DNA of 64,000 nt from Arthrobacter sp. OAP107 (GCF_040546765.1 NZ_JBEPOK010000001.1:5208001-5272000); one strand, 5' to 3'. Positions 47,493 to 56,891 are shown, numbered from the stretch's first letter. Notes: generated by a model not told the origin, from the sequence alone. Translations and numbers: made by a program.

Positions 47493-49960
47493 CGCTGGGC
47501 TCCTGTTGCGCGGCGGGATGCGGTGGTGTCCGGGGCCTTCGAGGGGCCGTCGCCGCTGCGCAGCTTTTCCACCCGGACGGCCGCGTTCTTGAACAGCGGC
47601 TGCTTGGACACCGGGTCCCATTCGGTGATGGTGAGTTCGTTTGCGGCACGGTGCCGGCCGCCGTCGGGCGTCAGAACGACGGCGGGATCCCCGGTCCCGG
47701 TGCCGGCGGCAGCACCGCCGTCGGCCGTGTCCCAATATCCGTAGTGGAACGGCGCGAAAACGGTGCCCGGCCGGATGTCGCCGACCCGGACCGGAACCTC
47801 CAGGCTGCCGCGGCGGGAGGTCACCCGGGCGATGTCCCCCTCCTGGCAGCCGGCGCGCGCGGCGTCCTCGACGGACATCTCGATCCAGGGCTCGGGTGCG
47901 GCGGCGTTGAGGCGGCGGCTGCGGCCCGTCTTGGTCCGGGTGTGGAAGTGGTACGCCGTCCGGCCGGTGGTGTACCGCAGCGGGTACTCGGCGTCCGGTT
48001 CCTCATGCGGCGGGGTGTAGTCGAGGGCCTTGAGCCACGCCTTCCCCGGCTGCACCGTCGCCTTGTACTGGGTTTCGCCGGTGGTGGCGCCGGTGAGGAG
48101 GTCGTGCCCAAAGGACTCGCAGTACTCCGGCGCGGTGGGGAATTCGCCGTCGGTGTACAGCCGTTCGGTGCCTGCGGGCTGGCCGGTGCCATCGGAATGC
48201 TCGGTGCCATCGGACTGCTCAGTGCAGGGCCACTGGATGCCGCTGCCGCCGCGGAGCTTGTCGTAGCTGAGGCCCGTGTAGTCGCAGGGGCGGCCGCGCG
48301 AGCATTCCTTCCAGGCCTCGAAGCCGTCCTCGGGGCCCGACCAGTTCAGCAGCGGCTGGCCATCCTTGTCCGTGAACCCCATCCGGCGGGCGTAGTCGAG
48401 GAAGACGTCCAGGTCGCTCCGTGCCTCGCCCGGCGGATCGACGGCCTTCTCGGACAGGTGGACGGTCCGGTCGACGTTGGTGAAGGTGCCCGTCTTCTCG
48501 CCCCACGCGGCGCAGGGGAGGACGACGTCGGCATACTGCGCCGTCTCGGTGAGGTAGATGTCCTGCACCACCAGGAACAGGCTGTCCTTGTCCAGGATGT
48601 GCCGGATGCGTTCGAGCTGCGGCATGGACACTGCCGGGTTCGTGGCGGAGATCCAGAGCAGTTCAATGGAGCCCTGTTCGACGTAGCGGAAGATCTGCAG
48701 GGCGTGCGTCGGCGGGGCCCAGTCCGGGATGATGCCCGGGTCCACGTTCCACAGCCGGGCCAGGTCCTGCACGTGCTGCGGGTTCTCCCAGTTACGGAAG
48801 CCCGGCAGGTCGCCGTCGGCCCCGCATTCCCTGTTGTTCTGGGCGGTGGGCTGGCCGTTCATCTGCAGCAGCCCGCAGCCTGGCTTTCCCAGCATGCCGC
48901 GGAGGAGGTGCAGGTTGTTGACCTGGCATGCGGACGCCGTTGCGTGGGCTGACTGGTAGAAACCCTGCAGAACCGTGGAAAGCACCCTGCCTTCGGTGCC
49001 GAAGATCTCCGCCGCGCGCCGCACGTCGGCGGCGTCCACGCCGCAGGTTTCAGCCACCTTCTCCGGAGTCCACGGCTCCACCACACTGCGCAGCTGGTCC
49101 ACGTTGGCGGTGTGCCCGGCGATATAGGCCTCGTCGATCCAGCCGTTGGCGAAGAGCTCGCGGACCAGGCCGTTCATGAGCGCCAGGTTGGTGCCCGGAT
49201 GAACCGCCAGGTGCACATCGGCGCGCCGGGCCACTTCAGTGTCGCGCGGGTCGACGCACACAAGCTTCGGCGGATTGGGCCCGTCCAGCCGGTCCAGCAC
49301 GCGCGACCACAGCACTGTCTGGGTCTCGGCCATGTTGTGGCCGTACAGGAAGACGGCGCTGCACTCATCGACGTCCGTGTAGCTGCCGGGCTGGCCGTCG
49401 GCACCGAAGGACTCCTTCAGCGAAGCCGCGGCCGTGGCCGTGCACAGGCGAGTGTTGCCGTCCATGTGCGGCGTGCCGATGCCGGCCTTGCCGAGGACGC
49501 CCAGCGCGTAATACTCCTCGAGGAACAGCTGCCCGCTGGTGTAGAAGCCGTGGCTGAGCGGGCCCTTGCTGGCCAGGAGCTCCTTGCTGCGCTCCACAAT
49601 GCGGCCCATGGCCGTGTCCCAGTCCGTCTCCACCAGCTTCCCGTCCGCCCTGATCAGCGGGCGGGTCAGGCGGTCCAGGTGCTCCTCGCCCTGCCAGCTG
49701 CCGTAGAGTCCCTTGGGTCCCAGCCGGCCGCGGTTCACCCGGTCTGCCGCACGGCCGCGGATGCCCACCATTTTCCCGTCCTTGACGGCGATGTCGCAGC
49801 CGCAGCCGTTGCTGCACAGGACGCACGCCGACTGCACCCAGCGGTCCACGTCGCTCTCGCTCAGCCCCTCGGCCAGGACCTGGTCCACGCGCTGGGGCCA
49901 CGGCTGCCCGCTTCCGTGGGGTGTCCGTTCACCCCAGATGTCTGCGATCCGGTCCGTCAT
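47489..49960 (-). CDS. Molybdopterin oxidoreductase (nitrate reductase / formate dehydrogenase family)
   Basis: This is an 823-residue DMSO-reductase-superfamily enzyme, cytoplasmic by the lack of a Tat signal. The N-terminal cluster motif is CVLCSNGCGC (about residues 45-54); where a fourth Cys is usual (LCxKG) it reads RLGPKGLYG. The molybdopterin domains show GNTRLCTATAAASLKESFG, VCVDPRDTEVARRADVHLAV, GMLGKPGCGL and QMNGQPTAQNNRECGADGDLPG in parts. A C-terminal dinucleotide-binding domain ends with ..FHTRTKTGRSRRLN. A Ser/Asp/Gly repeat insert is at about residues 588-608. Start ATG 49960 has GGAGG. It is coupled to the small gene 47031-47492. Substrate unknown; assimilatory nitrate reductase is only one option. 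Confidence 0.85.
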   Translation of the reverse strand: MTDRIADIWGERTPHGSGQPWPQRVDQVLAEGLSESDVDRWVQSACVLCSNGCGCDIAVKDGKMVGIRGRAADRVNRGRLGPKGLYGSWQGEEHLDRLTRPLIRADGKLVETDWDTAMGRIVERSKELLASKGPLSHGFYTSGQLFLEEYYALGVLGKAGIGTPHMDGNTRLCTATAAASLKESFGADGQPGSYTDVDECSAVFLYGHNMAETQTVLWSRVLDRLDGPNPPKLVCVDPRDTEVARRADVHLAVHPGTNLALMNGLVRELFANGWIDEAYIAGHTANVDQLRSVVEPWTPEKVAETCGVDAADVRRAAEIFGTEGRVLSTVLQGFYQSAHATASACQVNNLHLLRGMLGKPGCGLLQMNGQPTAQNNRECGADGDLPGFRNWENPQHVQDLARLWNVDPGIIPDWAPPTHALQIFRYVEQGSIELLWISATNPAVSMPQLERIRHILDKDSLFLVVQDIYLTETAQYADVVLPCAAWGEKTGTFTNVDRTVHLSEKAVDPPGEARSDLDVFLDYARRMGFTDKDGQPLLNWSGPEDGFEAWKECSRGRPCDYTGLSYDKLRGGSGIQWPCTEQSDGTEHSDGTGQPAGTERLYTDGEFPTAPEYCESFGHDLLTGATTGETQYKATVQPGKAWLKALDYTPPHEEPDAEYPLRYTTGRTAYHFHTRTKTGRSRRLNAAAPEPWIEMSVEDAARAGCQEGDIARVTSRRGSLEVPVRVGDIRPGTVFAPFHYGYWDTADGGAAAGTGTGDPAVVLTPDGGRHRAANELTITEWDPVSKQPLFKNAAVRVEKLRSGDGPSKAPDTTASRRATGAQR

Positions 49961-50119
49961 GGGGTCAGCCTCCAAGGATGGTAAGTGAACTTACTGCCCT
50001 TAGGTTACCCGCCGCCGACGTCAACGGAAGGGGCTGGGTTAAGAGCGTTCGACGGCGGGCTTGCGACCGGGTGCCGCGGCGGCCGCATGGGGGATGGGTG
50101 TAATCTGGGACAACCCAAA

Positions 50120-50132
50120 CCATTCAATGGAA
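50120..50132. promoter_or_regulatory. Operator candidate upstream of the pobA-linked iclR gene
   Basis: CCATTCAATGGAA, a near-palindrome just before the ribosome site of the iclR gene. The matching element CCATTCAGCGGAA lies upstream of pobA at 50915-50927. Confidence 0.5.
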
Positions 50133-50142
50133 GCAGGGAGCG

Positions 50143-50892
50143 ATGGCCAATTCAGCGTCCGGGGATTCGGTGGTGGACCGCGTGGTGCGGGTCATCGCGG
50201 CGTTTCCGGCCGGCGTCACCGTCCTGCAGCTGTCCGAACTGGCGGAACGCGCGGGCCTTCCCCTTACCACCGCCCACCGCTTGGTGCGGCAGCTGGCGAC
50301 GCACGGACTCCTGGAAGCGGGCCCCGGCGGCTCGGTGCAGCTGGGCCTGCGGCTCTGGGAGCTGGTGAATCGCAATTCGCCCACGCTGGCCTTGCGCCAG
50401 GCGGCCATGCCGTTCATGGAGGACATCCAGCATGTGCTGAACCAGAACGTGAACCTCGCCGTGCTGGACGGCTGGGAAGCCCTGTTCGTGGAGCGCCTGT
50501 CCCGCCGCGGATCCGTCGCCAACCGCGCCCAGATCGCGGGTCGGATGGCGGTGCACGTGTCCTCGGCCGGACTGGCCCTGATGTCGCACCAGCCCAAGCC
50601 GGTCCAGGCCGAATATCTGGACCAGTTTGCGGATCCCGCCGGCAAGGTGGCGAGCGACGACGTGCGCGCCTTGCTGGCCGAGGCTGCAAACCAAGGGTTC
50701 GCCGAACTGGCGGGCGTCATCGATCCCGACACCTGGGGTATTGCTGTTCCCGTCCTGGACGGCCAGAAGCGCGCGGTGGCGGCGATCGGCGTCGTGGTTC
50801 CCCTCCGGGAGATGCGCATGCAGGCGCTGGTCCCGGCACTCCAGACGGCGGCACGAGGCATCGCACGGCGGCTCAGCGAGGGTGCGGGTTAG
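50143..50892 (+). CDS. IclR-family regulator, probable regulator of pobA
   Basis: This is a 249-residue IclR regulator: a winged helix at about residues 8-70 (VVDRVVRVIAAFPAGVTVLQ, ERAGLPLTTAHRLVRQL), then an effector domain with VFVERLSRRG, GRMAVHVSSAGLALMS and a TWGIAVPVLDGQKRAVAAIG end. It is shorter than many relatives. GGGAG lies 2-3 bases before the ATG. It lies 130 bases upstream of pobA on the same strand and shares an operator motif with it, so 4-hydroxybenzoate is the likely effector. Confidence 0.85.
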   Translation: MANSASGDSVVDRVVRVIAAFPAGVTVLQLSELAERAGLPLTTAHRLVRQLATHGLLEAGPGGSVQLGLRLWELVNRNSPTLALRQAAMPFMEDIQHVLNQNVNLAVLDGWEALFVERLSRRGSVANRAQIAGRMAVHVSSAGLALMSHQPKPVQAEYLDQFADPAGKVASDDVRALLAEAANQGFAELAGVIDPDTWGIAVPVLDGQKRAVAAIGVVVPLREMRMQALVPALQTAARGIARRLSEGAG

Positions 50893-50911
50893 GCTTCCTG
50901 GCTCGTAGCGT

Positions 50912-50928
50912 ATTCCATTCAGCGGAAT
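50912..50928. promoter_or_regulatory. Operator candidate upstream of pobA
   Basis: ATTCC-N7-GGAAT palindrome (50912-50928) containing CCATTCAGCGGAA, nearly the same as the element at 50120-50132 upstream of the iclR gene. It lies 95 bp before pobA. Confidence 0.55.
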
Positions 50929-51023
50929 TGCTGTAACGCCCACCCCACAGTCCGGCGCACACTGTTAGCCAGCAACCACCTTCCGCCCGGACCTCCGGGC
51001 CACGCAATGAAGCGAGGAACACC

Positions 51024-52208
51024 ATGGCACGACAGATCATCACCACCCAGGTGGCCATCCTGGGCGCAGGCCCGGCGGGACTCATGCTGTCCCACCTGCT
51101 GGCCAAGGCCGGCATCGAATCCACCGTGATCGAAATCCGCAGCCGCCAGGAAATCTCGGAGACGGTCCGCGCCGGCATCCTGGAGCATGGCACGGTAAAC
51201 ATGCTCGTCGACGGCGGCGTGTCCGACCGCGTGCTGCGTGAAGGAGACCGGCACGACGGCATTGAGCTCCGGTTCAACGGTGAAAGCCACCGCATCGACT
51301 TCAAGGAACTCGTGGGGGAGTCGGTCTGGCTGTATCCGCAGACCGACGTCTTCATGGACCTCGCCGCACGCCGGGAGGCTGATGGCGGCGACGTGCGTTA
51401 CAGCGTTACTGACACCACGATCCACGACATCGATGACAAGCCCAAGGTCTGGTTCACGGATGCCGACGGCGTGGAGTACGAGCTCCAGGCCGACTTCATC
51501 ACCGGCGCCGACGGCTCCCGCAGCCACTGCCGCTTCCAGATCCCCGAGGCGCACCGCAAGTGGTACTTCCACGAGTACCCCTTCGCCTGGTTTGGCATCC
51601 TGACCGAAGCGCCCCGCAGTTCCGACGAGCTGATCTACGCCAACTCCGGGAACGGCTTCGCCCTCATCAGCCAGCGCACCGAAACCGTGCAGCGGATGTA
51701 CTTCCAGTGCGACCCCAAGGAAAACGTGGCCGACTGGAACGATGAGCGGATCTGGGCGGAGTTCCGCAGCCGGGTCAACGGCAACGGCTTCGAGCTGAAG
51801 GAAGGCCCGGTCATCGACAAAATGGTCCTGCCGTTCCGCAGCTTCGTGCACACGCCCATGCGGCACGGCAAGCTCTTCCTTGCCGGCGACGCCGCACACA
51901 CCGTGCCGCCGACGGGCGCCAAGGGACTGAATCTGGCGATCCACGACGTGAAGGTGCTGTTCGAGGGGCTGGACAGCTACTACAACAGCGGTTCCACGGC
52001 GCTCCTGGATTCGTACAGCGACCGCGCCCTGGACCGCGTATGGAAGGCCCAGCAGTTCTCCTACTGGATGACCACCATGCTGCACACCCCTGCCGACGCC
52101 GGCGACTTCGCCCGGGCCCGTCAGCTGGGCGAGCTGAAGTCGGTGGTGTCCTCGCGGCACGGCCAGGCGTACCTTGCCGAGGCCTACACGGGCTGGCCGT
52201 CGGCCTAA
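51024..52208 (+). CDS. pobA: 4-hydroxybenzoate 3-monooxygenase
   Basis: This is a 394-residue flavoprotein hydroxylase converting 4-hydroxybenzoate to protocatechuate, the substrate of PcaHG. All family motifs are present: the FAD loop ILGAGPAGLMLSHLL, the substrate-side ERAGILEHGTV-like segment (VRAGILEHGTV), DG motif in GADGSRSHCR, and GDAAHTVPPTGAKGLN. The residue pair in ESVWLYPQTD is typical of the enzyme. It starts with ATG 51024 after AGCGAGGAA. The upstream palindrome and the adjacent IclR gene suggest induction by 4-hydroxybenzoate. Confidence 0.96.
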   Translation: MARQIITTQVAILGAGPAGLMLSHLLAKAGIESTVIEIRSRQEISETVRAGILEHGTVNMLVDGGVSDRVLREGDRHDGIELRFNGESHRIDFKELVGESVWLYPQTDVFMDLAARREADGGDVRYSVTDTTIHDIDDKPKVWFTDADGVEYELQADFITGADGSRSHCRFQIPEAHRKWYFHEYPFAWFGILTEAPRSSDELIYANSGNGFALISQRTETVQRMYFQCDPKENVADWNDERIWAEFRSRVNGNGFELKEGPVIDKMVLPFRSFVHTPMRHGKLFLAGDAAHTVPPTGAKGLNLAIHDVKVLFEGLDSYYNSGSTALLDSYSDRALDRVWKAQQFSYWMTTMLHTPADAGDFARARQLGELKSVVSSRHGQAYLAEAYTGWPSA

Positions 52209-52262
52209 GTCCCCGGCCGCCCTGGGTGGGGCGTCCCGCCGGGCCGGCGTCCCGCCGTCGGG

Positions 52263-52278
52263 CATAAGATCGGGTCCA
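52263..52278 (+). promoter_or_regulatory. Possible leaderless promoter of the FAD monooxygenase gene
   Basis: A TAAGAT box at 52264-52269 ends 8 bases before ATG 52278, the spacing of a -10 element whose transcript begins at the start codon. No Shine-Dalgarno match is present. Confidence 0.4.
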
Positions 52279-53309
52279 TGGAAGCCATAACCATCATCGG
52301 CGGCGGCATTGCCGGCCTCGCGCTCGGGGCCGGCCTGGATGCGGAGCGCTTCGACGTCACCATCCACGAGCAGCGGCCCGGGGTGCCGGCGGTGGAGACG
52401 TCGCTGGCCATGTGGCCGGAGGCCCAGGCCGAGCTGGCGGTCTTGGGAGTCCTGCCGCAGATCAGGGAGGCGGGCACGGCCTTCGGCGGGATGGCCCTGC
52501 GGGACGCCACGGGCACAGCCCTGGTGGCACCGAAGGTTCGCGGGGTCCTCGGCGTCTCCCGGGCGGACCTCATCCGCATCCTCGACGCCGCCGTACCCGC
52601 CTCCGTGCGCCGCGTCGAGGGCAGGGTGGACGAGATCCCCGTTACCGGACCGCTGGCGTCAGGCCTGCTGGTGGGAGCCGACGGCATCCACAGCGTGGTC
52701 CGCCGCTCCTTCTGGGGTGCGAGGTCACAGGCGAGGCTGACACCGTACCTGGCGCTCCGCGGCGTCCTGCCCGTGCCCGTCCAGGCCGACGCCGGCGGGG
52801 AATACTGGGGACGCGGACAGCTGTTCGGCATCACGCCCGCGGCCGGCGGGAGGACCTACTGGTACGCCTCGTTTCGCTCCAACCTGGGCCCGGCAGGCGT
52901 TGATGCCGCCGAAGCGCTGCAGCAGGCCAAGGAGCGCTTCGCCCGAAACGCGGCGGCCATCCGGACGGTGCTGGAACAGGCGGCGCCTGAAGCCACGCTG
53001 GCGCAGCGGGTCTGGACCACGCCGAACCTCGGCAGCTTCGTGCGGCCGGGCGCCGTCCTCGCCGGCGATGCCGCACACGGCATGATGCCCAACCTTGGCC
53101 GCGGCGCCTGTGAAGCGCTGGTGGATGCCGTCACGCTGGCCGAACTCCTCAACGCCCATCCGGTGGAAGACGCCCTGAAGGCCTACAACCGGCAGCGCGC
53201 CCTCAAGACCCAGCTGCTCCGGCTTGCCTCCTCCGCCCTGGCGGGCGTGGCCCTGGCCGAACGGTCCCAGCCGCTGCGCGACGGTTTGCTGAGGCTCGCT
53301 TCCCGGTAG
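52278..53309 (+). CDS. FAD-dependent monooxygenase (salicylate hydroxylase-like)
   Basis: This is a 343-residue group-A flavoprotein monooxygenase. It shows the Rossmann loop IIGGGIAGLALGAGL, the DG motif in LVGADGIHSVVRR, and GDAAHGMMPNLGRGACEALVDA with the GD motif. The size and order of motifs fit salicylate-hydroxylase-like or FAD oxidoreductases of secondary pathways. It lies just after pobA on the same strand but probably has its own, leaderless promoter. The substrate cannot be deduced. Confidence 0.85.
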   Translation: MEAITIIGGGIAGLALGAGLDAERFDVTIHEQRPGVPAVETSLAMWPEAQAELAVLGVLPQIREAGTAFGGMALRDATGTALVAPKVRGVLGVSRADLIRILDAAVPASVRRVEGRVDEIPVTGPLASGLLVGADGIHSVVRRSFWGARSQARLTPYLALRGVLPVPVQADAGGEYWGRGQLFGITPAAGGRTYWYASFRSNLGPAGVDAAEALQQAKERFARNAAAIRTVLEQAAPEATLAQRVWTTPNLGSFVRPGAVLAGDAAHGMMPNLGRGACEALVDAVTLAELLNAHPVEDALKAYNRQRALKTQLLRLASSALAGVALAERSQPLRDGLLRLASR

Positions 53310-53349
53310 CGGTCCGGCTTTTCGAGGAACGCGGTCGACGGCGGGAGCG

Positions 53350-53784
53350 CTAGTCCTGCTGCAGTGTTTCGGTGAGGTGGTGCGTGGGGATCCGGTCGCG
53401 GTCGTACGTAATCTCCGTGTAGCCGTGCGGCTCCGGCTTGCCGGTGGAGCTGAGGTTCACGAAGACGATCTCCTCAATGGTGAGGATGCTCTGCCGGGTG
53501 ATCATGTTGCGGACCTCGGCGCGCATGGTCAGGGACGTGCGGCCGAAGCGCGTGGCGGTCAGGCCCATCTCGATCAGGTCGCCCTGGACCGCGGAGCTGA
53601 CGAAGTTGATTTCGGAGATGTATTTGGTGACGGCGCGGCCGTTGCCGAGCTGGAGGATGGCGTAGATCGCGGCTTCCTCGTCGATCCACTTCAGCAGGCT
53701 GCCACCGAACAGCGTTCCGTTGGCGTTCAGGTCCTCGGGCCGCACCCATTTGCGGGTGCGGAACGTAATGTCTTTGGTTTCCAT
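53350..53784 (-). CDS. Hot-dog fold acyl-CoA thioesterase
   Basis: This is a 144-residue acyl-CoA thioesterase of the YciA/BACH hot-dog group. Landmarks are LNANGTLFGGSLLKWIDEEA (the Asn and Gly-rich loop with the Asp in the helix), TKYISEINFVSSAVQGDLIE, and a MRAEVRNMITRQSILTIEE strand. It hydrolyses acyl-CoA thioesters in the cytoplasm. It is a lone gene in convergent orientation to the FAD monooxygenase. Confidence 0.88.
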   Translation of the reverse strand: METKDITFRTRKWVRPEDLNANGTLFGGSLLKWIDEEAAIYAILQLGNGRAVTKYISEINFVSSAVQGDLIEMGLTATRFGRTSLTMRAEVRNMITRQSILTIEEIVFVNLSSTGKPEPHGYTEITYDRDRIPTHHLTETLQQD

Positions 53785-53851
53785 AGCGCGAGATTAGCCG
53801 ACGGCGGCCCGCCCCACCGGAGTGTGACGGCCGCCGTCGCTGTGCGCCCGC

Positions 53852-54355
53852 TCAGGCCATGGCGGTGTGCGCTGCGCTGTGGCAAGTGATCCGCTTCGCG
53901 AAGCAGTACGAGTGCTCGACGCCGATGTAGGGGCCGAAGTTGGGAACCTGATCGAAGCCGGAGTTCGCGTAGAAGTTGCGGCCGTCAGTCTGCGCCGACC
54001 CGGCCTCGGCCGTGATCCGGGTGATCCCCTGCGCAAACGCCTCGGCCTCGAGGGCGGCCAGGATGGAGCTGGCCACCCCGGACCCGCGCGTGTAGGGGAG
54101 AACGTAGAGGCGCTTGATTTCCGCCGTCTCGGAATCGAGCAGCCGCAGGCCGCCGCAGCCCACCGGCTGGCCCGAGCCCTTGTCGTAGGCCACGAGGAAC
54201 ACGGCGGTATCCGCCTCGGACGGCTTGGGTCCCGGCTCATGGTCGGCACATCCGAAGCGCGCGTCCAGTTCAGCCTGCTGGGCCGCGCGCAGGTCGGCGC
54301 CCACAGGGTTAGACCAGCTGACTTTCCGGATGTTGAGCCTGGGATTGGTCTGCAT
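53852..54355 (-). CDS. GNAT-family N-acetyltransferase
   Basis: This is a 167-residue GNAT acetyltransferase. Motif A is LPYTRGSGVASSILAALE (the R-x-x-G-x-G/A acetyl-CoA loop), preceded by EIKRLYVLP, and the end has GFDQVPNFGPYIGVEHSYCF with the typical FxPYxGxxxSxxF-type tail. Such proteins often acetylate small amines or amino acids. Start ATG 54355 gives the natural N-terminus MQTNPRLNIR; the longer frame is not supported. Confidence 0.85.
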   Translation of the reverse strand: MQTNPRLNIRKVSWSNPVGADLRAAQQAELDARFGCADHEPGPKPSEADTAVFLVAYDKGSGQPVGCGGLRLLDSETAEIKRLYVLPYTRGSGVASSILAALEAEAFAQGITRITAEAGSAQTDGRNFYANSGFDQVPNFGPYIGVEHSYCFAKRITCHSAAHTAMA

Positions 54356-54521
54356 CTGTGCCTCGATTCGCCGAAGGGTTATGCGAATTAAGGCTAGGAG
54401 CGCGCCGTTACCGCGGTGTTTCCTGCCGGTAAGCGCCGTGGGAACACTTGGCGCCGTGCTGTTACGGCTGGCACAATCACCGCCTCCTGTGGACCAGTAC
54501 CCAGCGATGGCGACGGCAGGC

Positions 54522-55187
54522 CTAGCCCGTGCTCTTTCCCATCGGGTCCTCGGCGGTGGGGTCGGCCAGGGCAAGGCCGCCGACAGGGCTGGCGTCCCAG
54601 TGGATCAGGTTCCAGCCGGTGTCGGGATCGCCCTCCAGGGCCACGATGCCGGTGTTGGCGAGGACATGCCGGGCGGCGAATTCCGTGTCGATGTTGTCCG
54701 CCCGGTGGCCTGCCCAGACGCGGATGGCGGCGCCATGGCTCACCAAGGCGACCGCGCCGGTGCCGGCGGCCTCCGCGGCCACCTTGGCAATGGCCGCGTC
54801 ATAGCGCTCAAAGAACTCGTGGCCGTCCGGTCCGGCAGGCATCCGGCGGTCGAAGTCACCGTCGGTCCAGGCGAAGACGGTGCTCATGTACCGACGGTGG
54901 GACTCGTGGTCCGTCAGCTTTTCCAGGGCACCCGCCTCGATCTCGTGGATGCCCTCCAGGACCTTCACGTCAAGGCCGAGCTCCCGGCCCAGCGGTTTGG
55001 CGGTGATCTGCGTGCGAAGCAATGTGGAGGCGTACAGGGCGCTGATCGGCTCGTTCACCAGGGCCCGCGGCAGGGCCTCCGCCTGGCGCTCACCCAGCTC
55101 GGTCAGGCCCGGGCCAGGGTGGGCGGTGTCCAGCTGCCCCAGGACGTTACCGGGAGTTTCGCCGTGGCGGATGAGGAGCAGCCTCAT
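54522..55187 (-). CDS. Histidine phosphatase family protein
   Basis: This is a 221-residue member of the phosphoglycerate-mutase-like histidine phosphatases. The catalytic RHGE motif opens the protein (LLLIRHGETPGN), a second Arg lies in LLRTQITA, the acid in EIEAGALE, and the second His in VALVSHGAAIRVW. It may be a phosphatase of broad specificity. Start ATG 55187 has AAGGAA about 9 bases upstream. It lies 57 bases after purB on the same strand. Confidence 0.9.
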   Translation of the reverse strand: MRLLLIRHGETPGNVLGQLDTAHPGPGLTELGERQAEALPRALVNEPISALYASTLLRTQITAKPLGRELGLDVKVLEGIHEIEAGALEKLTDHESHRRYMSTVFAWTDGDFDRRMPAGPDGHEFFERYDAAIAKVAAEAAGTGAVALVSHGAAIRVWAGHRADNIDTEFAARHVLANTGIVALEGDPDTGWNLIHWDASPVGGLALADPTAEDPMGKSTG

Positions 55188-55243
55188 GGTTTCGCGTTCC
55201 TTGTCATTTTCGGGAAAGGTAGGCGGCACGGCCGCCGTCGTAC

Positions 55244-56686
55244 TTATTTGAGGTGGTCCACCAGCTGGTCCGCGATGCCGGTGTACTTGCCCGGCGTCAG
55301 GGCGAGCAGCCGGGCCTCTGCCTCTGCGGAGAGGCCCAGGCCCTGGACGAACTCCTGCATCCGGGCGGCGTCGACGCGCTGGCCCCGGGTGAGGTCCTTG
55401 AGCCGCTCATAGGGGTTCTCCATGCCTTCGACGCCGGCGATCGCCTCCGCGCGCATCACCATCTGGATGGCTTCGCCGAGGACTTCCCAGTTCGTGTCGA
55501 GGTCCTCGGCGAGCACGCTTTCCGCGACGTCAAGCCGCTCCAGGCCCTTGGCCACGTTGGAGATGGCCAGCAGGGAGTGGCCGAAGGCGACGCCGATGTT
55601 GCGCTGGCTGGAGGAGTCCGTGAGGTCGCGCTGCCAGCGGGAGGTGACCAGGGTGGAGCCCAGCACATCCAGGAGACCGGAGGAGATCTCCAGGTTGGCC
55701 TCCGCATTTTCGAAGCGGATCGGGTTGACCTTGTGCGGCATCGTGGAGGAGCCGGTGGCGCCTGCCACGGGAATCTGCGCGAAGTAGCCGATCGAGATGT
55801 AGCTCCAGATGTCCGTGCAGACGTTGTGCAGGATCCGGTTGAAGCGGGCGACGTCGGCGTACAGCTCCGCCTGCCAGTCGTGGCTTTCGATCTGGGTGGT
55901 CAGCGGGTTCCAGGTCAGGCCCAGCTTCTCCACGAACGACTTCGCGACCTGCTGCCAGTCCGCGCCCGGGACGGAGGCCACGTGGGCGGCGTACGTGCCG
56001 GTGGCGCCGTTGATCTTGCCGAGGTATTCGGTCCTGGCGATCCGCTCCAGCTGCCGGTTCAGGCGGTGCGCGATGACGGCGAGTTCCTTGCCCAGGGTGG
56101 TGGGCGTGGCGGGCTGGCCGTGCGTGCGGGACAGCATCGGAACAGCGCGGTTATCCTCGGCCATCTTGCCGATCTGGGCCACGAGGGCACGGGCGGCGGG
56201 CAGCCACACGTCCTCCACAGCACCCTTCACGCCCAGGGCGTAGGAGAGGTTGTTGATGTCCTCGGAGGTGCAGCCGAAGTGCACCATGGCGGTCAGGTTC
56301 TCGATCCCGATGGCGGGCAGGCGGCGGCCGACGTAGTACTCCACGGCCTTCACGTCATGGACAGTGACTGCTTCGATTTCGGCCAGCTCGGTGACGGAGG
56401 CGGCGTCGAATTCGGTGACGATGGCGCGCAGCTGCCGCTGCTGGTCCTCGGTCAGCGGGCCAGCCCCGGGGAGGACGTTGTCCCCGGTCAGGTGGATAAG
56501 CCACTCCACCTCGACGGCAACGCGGTCGCGGTTGAGGGCTGCCTCGGACAGATAGTCAACGAGGGGTCCGACGGCGGACTTGTAGCGGCCGTCCAGCGGA
56601 CCGAGCGCGATTTGTTCCCCTGACGCGGCGAGGGCGAGGCGTCCGGAGGGCGTACGGGTGTCAGCTGTGGCGGCAGTTTCAGGCAT
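55244..56686 (-). CDS. purB: Adenylosuccinate lyase
   Basis: This is a 480-residue adenylosuccinate lyase, acting twice in purine synthesis (SAICAR to AICAR and adenylosuccinate to AMP). The fumarase signature GSSTMPHKVNPIRFENAE is intact, and SRTHGQPATPTTLGKE and MVHFGCTSEDINNLSYAL are the other active-site blocks. The length and ALGPLDGRYKSAVGPL-like start point to the E. coli PurB type. It may form an operon with the phosphatase gene. Confidence 0.95.
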   Translation of the reverse strand: MPETAATADTRTPSGRLALAASGEQIALGPLDGRYKSAVGPLVDYLSEAALNRDRVAVEVEWLIHLTGDNVLPGAGPLTEDQQRQLRAIVTEFDAASVTELAEIEAVTVHDVKAVEYYVGRRLPAIGIENLTAMVHFGCTSEDINNLSYALGVKGAVEDVWLPAARALVAQIGKMAEDNRAVPMLSRTHGQPATPTTLGKELAVIAHRLNRQLERIARTEYLGKINGATGTYAAHVASVPGADWQQVAKSFVEKLGLTWNPLTTQIESHDWQAELYADVARFNRILHNVCTDIWSYISIGYFAQIPVAGATGSSTMPHKVNPIRFENAEANLEISSGLLDVLGSTLVTSRWQRDLTDSSSQRNIGVAFGHSLLAISNVAKGLERLDVAESVLAEDLDTNWEVLGEAIQMVMRAEAIAGVEGMENPYERLKDLTRGQRVDAARMQEFVQGLGLSAEAEARLLALTPGKYTGIADQLVDHLK

Positions 56687-56891
56687 GACCTGATTCTTTC
56701 ATGAAGTTCTGTGCCCGCTGAAGCGCGGGATTCGGTGTGACTTCTCCTCCACAGCCCCGCTCCCGGGCACTTCTCCACATGGACGACGCCGGCCGTTCCG
56801 TCGGCGGCTGCGGCACCTTAGCGTCGTGGGCAGGAACCGAGGGAAAGACCGGGCGCCGGAGCGCCGGCCCAGTGGGGATGGGGGTAACCCA

